Below, in pieces: positions 60,865-64,000 of a stretch of 64,000 nt of DNA; within the stretch, counting starts at the first letter, position 1, and every line of letters starts with the position of its first letter. The notes below the pieces were generated by a model, which was not told the DNA's origin, searched no databases, and was given only the letters and a program-made list of their open reading frames with translations. Source of the DNA: Parelaphostrongylus tenuis (Eukaryota > Nematoda > Chromadorea > Rhabditida > Metastrongylidae); assembly GCA_019055375.1 (NCBI GenBank), contig JAHQIW010007220.1, forward strand, positions 62,001 through 126,000. Direction: 5' to 3'. Made by a program: the position numbers and the translations under genes.

Positions 60865-61639
60865 TTAAAAGCACTTCAACGCCTTGCGCTAATTCTTGTT
60901 CTTACTCTCACACTTCGCAATTTTTCATAGCCAATGTGTTTGTCCTTGCTACGAAGTAGTCTAACGTATGGTAAAGCTTGTGTCAACTCTGATACTGATT
61001 TCAGTTCATCAATAGCCTCACAGTTTTACGCTCCTATGGTCAAAAGATTTGCCTATAAAAGTATGTATGCATTAGGTACATCCCAAAAGCTAGGGTTTTG
61101 TAATTGTGGCACTGCCTTTTTTGATGTACCAAAATGGGCTTGTCCATTCCCTTGTAAAAGGATGAAATAGCGTTTCGGCTGTTCCATAGTTTCTGATAGT
61201 ACTCACAAAGTTGTGCATGAAAAGTTTATTGCATGAAAAGCATTCTTTGTCGCTTTATTTCAAGTTTGGGTGATTCAATTGCTAAATAGCAATCCTACAT
61301 TTCATTTTCCATAATTGTTCCAGTTAGTAGACTCGTCTTTACTGCCTTTCGTGCTTTGATTATCATTCTTTAACAATTGTACAAACAGTATTCATGGTAA
61401 GTAATGCTTTACCCTAAGCTAGATTTTTAGATTAACAGGAATATAAAAAATAAGTCAATCCTTTGTTGACATAACAAAGAGAGATTGCAGAGAGCTGGAT
61501 TTTTGTAGGAGCTGGATAATAGAAAAAGCTGAGGGGTTTCACGGGAACTGATGTGTAGACAATTTTCAAATCTTACAAAGACGATGGCAACGCGTGAACA
61601 CATAGTAAAATGGGCTTAGCAACTTTTTGACAAGATGAA

Positions 61640-62165
61640 GCAACATTTTCTTGCTATCTGTACGCATATTCGGCTTCTTAAGAGTGGTAAAATTTCTGCA
61701 CCTCTTAGAAAGAACTAATCACTCGATAGCTCAAAGACTTGTGTTTAAGCGCACTGCGTTTCGGTACTTTGCTGAGTTTCGCGTTAAAAATCTGGACCTG
61801 TCGCGTCATCGTCTCCTCAATCTCACACTACTTCAAGACAACGCAAGGTTGCATGTTGCTTAACTTGCGAGGAGGAAATTGACAAACCGGGCTGGTAGTT
61901 GCTCGATCGTCCGCAGTGCAGTCTTAACTTGTCGCCGTTTTACTATCACCTCTTGCGGTCTCTAGCGCACCTTTTGAGCAAGTAGTTCCGAGACACTAAT
62001 GTGTTGTGTTGAGAACTAACAGCTTTGTGTGAATCCAGATATACGAGTTCTATCGGCGCGGTAATAATCTGTTTCTTGAGAGATGGCAGAAATATGTTCA
62101 TGTTGATGACACATAATTTGAGTGGTGTTCCAATTTTAGCTACTTTCTGTTGATAAATTTGTTAT
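61640..62165 (+). mobile_element. mariner transposase remnant (copy 3)
   Basis: The plus-strand frame 61651-61863 contains LDLSRHRLLNLTLLQDNARL then HVA, where QDNARxH is the mariner block with the second catalytic D. The downstream 300 bp aligns with copy 2 in the left arm and ends at AATTTGAGTGGTGTTCCAATTTTAGCT, the shared 3' terminus. Further stops and indels follow. It lies in the right palindrome arm. Confidence 0.75.
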
Positions 62166-63412
62166 TTATTGTTCTAGTGACGAAACTGTCAAGAAGGTCC
62201 CACAATTTGGTGCATTATTAGGTGGATTGGTAAAATGTAGTGCCTAGCAACATTTGATATCGTCTTTTTCAAGATCGCAATGATTGAAGCCGTTGATTAA
62301 AATGTGTTCGTGTTGGAGTTGCGGGTGTTTGCTGTGATATCGAGTTGAATTCAGTGCAGTGGAAGAATTTTTGAGATTTATTCAACGAGTCTACCAGGAA
62401 AAAGCCTACTGGCTATTGTGTTTCACTAGCTACAATAATCTAAGCTTGTAAAATACGCATCTGAAGTACGTCTTTAGATTGAAAGCAAGGGCTTTGAAAG
62501 TGATAATCTCCCAGCACCTACTGTCGCGTTTGGTTTCGACAAAGTATTTGATTACTTACAAAAAAAAATACTCCCATATGTTGGAAAGAACCATCGGACA
62601 GAGAATGACACCCAGGTGGATAGCACGGGCTCTTCCGACAGCGTTAAAATAACTGCCATAAGATCACTGCCCACAAGAGTGTGAAATAATGTAAACTTTG
62701 TCATAAAATTTTTTTTCCTGGGAGAGGTTCTTCTCAATAGTATAAATATCAAAATTTTCATAGCAATTTTCCTTTGTACAGCTTACACTGCTTCATTTTC
62801 TTTGTTAATGTATTCAATAGCCATAGGAGTCGATCAGGAACCACATTGTAACTCAAGATGAAAATTGCCACTTGAGAAATATTAAAGTTTTCATTTTCAT
62901 TTTTGTTTACCGATTTTCATGCCAGATTTGAGGGCACCTTCATAAGGAAAGAGAATTCTTCTAATAATTCATTCACTCAAAATTTCAATGCCTGTATAGG
63001 TAAATTTAGAAAATGGTCCCTTCTTCTATCATTCAGTTAACTTCAATTTCCATTTTAGGCCACTTCTCAATGGGAGGAGGCAAAGAGTTCTCGTTCAAAC
63101 TGAAGAGCTGTGACAGTGATTCGTATTCCAGTTTATTTTTAATTCCCCACTATTTTACACTTATGATCGTAATCACGCTAATTTCTTAGCAGTGAAGTGA
63201 AGTTTTCACGAGTTATGAGCATAGAAGTCCATCTGCGAGTTTTACATTGCAAATTCCACTGAATCCAGATTTATCACATAGTATGCTTCGTATTTGACTG
63301 CAGTACTGTGAATAGTCAACATCCATGTGGTTTGCAGGTTTGTTAGTGTTCTAATGCTACAATAAAACCTATTCAAAAAAAAACATTAGCTCAAGAGACA
63401 TCACATATTGTT

Positions 63413-63722
63413 TTAGTTTCCGCCGATAATAACCACTGCCGAGAAGAAGTGCGACCCAAATGGACCCGATGCCAGCATTCGAATCGCTCTCTCCATTACA
63501 CTTTGCCACATCGCTTTCGACCGATTCGCCATGATAACGTTAGTGGTCTATATAGAATGTTTTTTGTCGCATAAATAAGCTACACAAAAGAGAAATAAAC
63601 CATACCGAGAATGATATTTCGCGCTCCCGTCATACAAGCATCATTCATTATTCCACTGCAAATGGCCGTCACCGTACTGCTAACGATTACGCAGTTCACC
63701 ATGTCCTCATGCTCTTTTTTGA
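63413..63722 (-). pseudogene. GCGVMPAGQ/MANWS family, copy F (exons 4-5; partial at window end)
   Basis: Exon 5 (63413-63547) is fully open: TTNVIMANRSKAMWQSVMER, AIRMLASGPFGSHFFSAVVI, IGGN, TAA, with a good acceptor (TATATAG). Exon 4 (63606-63722) reads HEDMVNCVIVSSTVTAICSG, IMNDACMTGARNIIL but has lost about 46 bp against copy E, and its end (CTCG before GTATGG) puts exon 5 out of frame unless another donor is used. It keeps the TVTAIC block that copy E lost. Exons 1-3 would lie beyond 64000, so its status is undecided but probably pseudogene. Confidence 0.6.
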
Positions 63723-64000
63723 CTGAAAGAGACTATAGCTTTCAAAAGGGTTTGTTTTAATAGACTAGAAAGGTGAAAAAGTTAAGACACTTTCGAGCAC
63801 AAATTCTCCTTCTTCTAGTCGAATACTTCAAGCCGTCACCTAAGACATGAATACTATGTCAATTCCAGGAAACTCTGCTTATTATAAAGTTCCTAATTTC
63901 AAGAAAATTTGCGGAAATTCCACTTGAAATATAGGATCCACTTTATGGTGCTTTTTTAGGCATTTTCTAGTAATTCTCCAAAAGTTATTTTTTCTGTAAA

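Larger units (their letters stand above)
60955..64000 (-). repeat. Right arm of the large inverted duplication (continues past the window)
   Basis: Reverse complement of 53.1-56.27 kb with about 80-90 percent identity by eye. The inner boundary is near GTATGGTAAAGCTTGTGTC (60968-60986), matching ACACAAGTCTTACCAT at 56255. The duplication was followed by insertion of the foldback and piggyBac elements in the spacer. The outer end is not reached at 64000. Confidence 0.8.

Noticed and set aside
1..64000. CRISPR arrays, rRNA genes, bacterial operons or organellar DNA
   Set aside because: No regularly spaced short repeats, no rRNA-like conserved blocks, and no long uninterrupted bacterial-type ORFs; the sequence is nematode nuclear DNA.

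Overview
The window looks like a repeat-rich chromosome segment of a parasitic strongylid (hookworm-like) nematode. It is AT-rich, with short introns ending in TTTTCAG-like acceptors, very small exons and an SL-type splice acceptor directly before a start codon. Transposon families typical of these worms are present: mariner, piggyBac, RTE and Penelope-like. No bacterial, phage or organellar content, rRNA or CRISPR array was seen. Most long open frames in this DNA are spurious; the real coding signal is in small exons and degraded transposon ORFs.

Layout. At 1-130 is a decayed exon of a secreted-protein family. At 1.68-2.17 kb are decayed hammerhead-type repeats in inverted orientation, and at 2.3-4.7 kb a tRNA-derived SINE and a relative. 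From 2.8 to 9.3 kb on the minus strand lies a multi-exon coiled-coil gene that I cannot name. The last exon of another minus-strand gene ends about 0.4 kb upstream of it, an operon-like spacing. At 12.1-12.7 kb (minus) are three exons of an RNA polymerase II RPB4 homologue carrying two frameshifts. At 14.7-16.1 kb is half of a piggyBac element.

From 18.5 to 64 kb the window is dominated by a local cluster of one nematode gene family (signal peptide, then GCGVMPAGQ, ending in a MANWS...GPFGSHFFSA exon). Copies lie on both strands at 18.47-19.76, 25.86-27.02, 29.1-29.45, 45.36-47.78, 50.66-53.76 and 63.41 kb to the window end. Every copy I could read carries stops, frameshifts, mutated splice sites, missing exons or transposon insertions, so this is a pseudogene cluster. 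Between the copies lie an RTE LINE (29.45-30.17 kb), a degenerate ~345-bp repeat array (30.3-32 kb), mariner remnants (35.5-36.1 kb), a tandem hammerhead-ribozyme repeat with one intact ribozyme (41.40-41.45 kb) and two Penelope-like elements with inverted arms (43.7-44.8 and 51.1-52.6 kb).

From 53.1 kb to the window end is one large imperfect palindrome. Its arms (53.1-56.27 and 60.95-64.0 kb) share the 3' half of the gene family and a mariner copy. The spacer holds a foldback element (56.27-57.75 kb) and a piggyBac element bounded by TTAA (58.48-60.87 kb). The most interesting signals are the intact hammerhead, the repeated inverted-arm Penelope architecture, the palindrome and the insertion inside an exon of the gene family.
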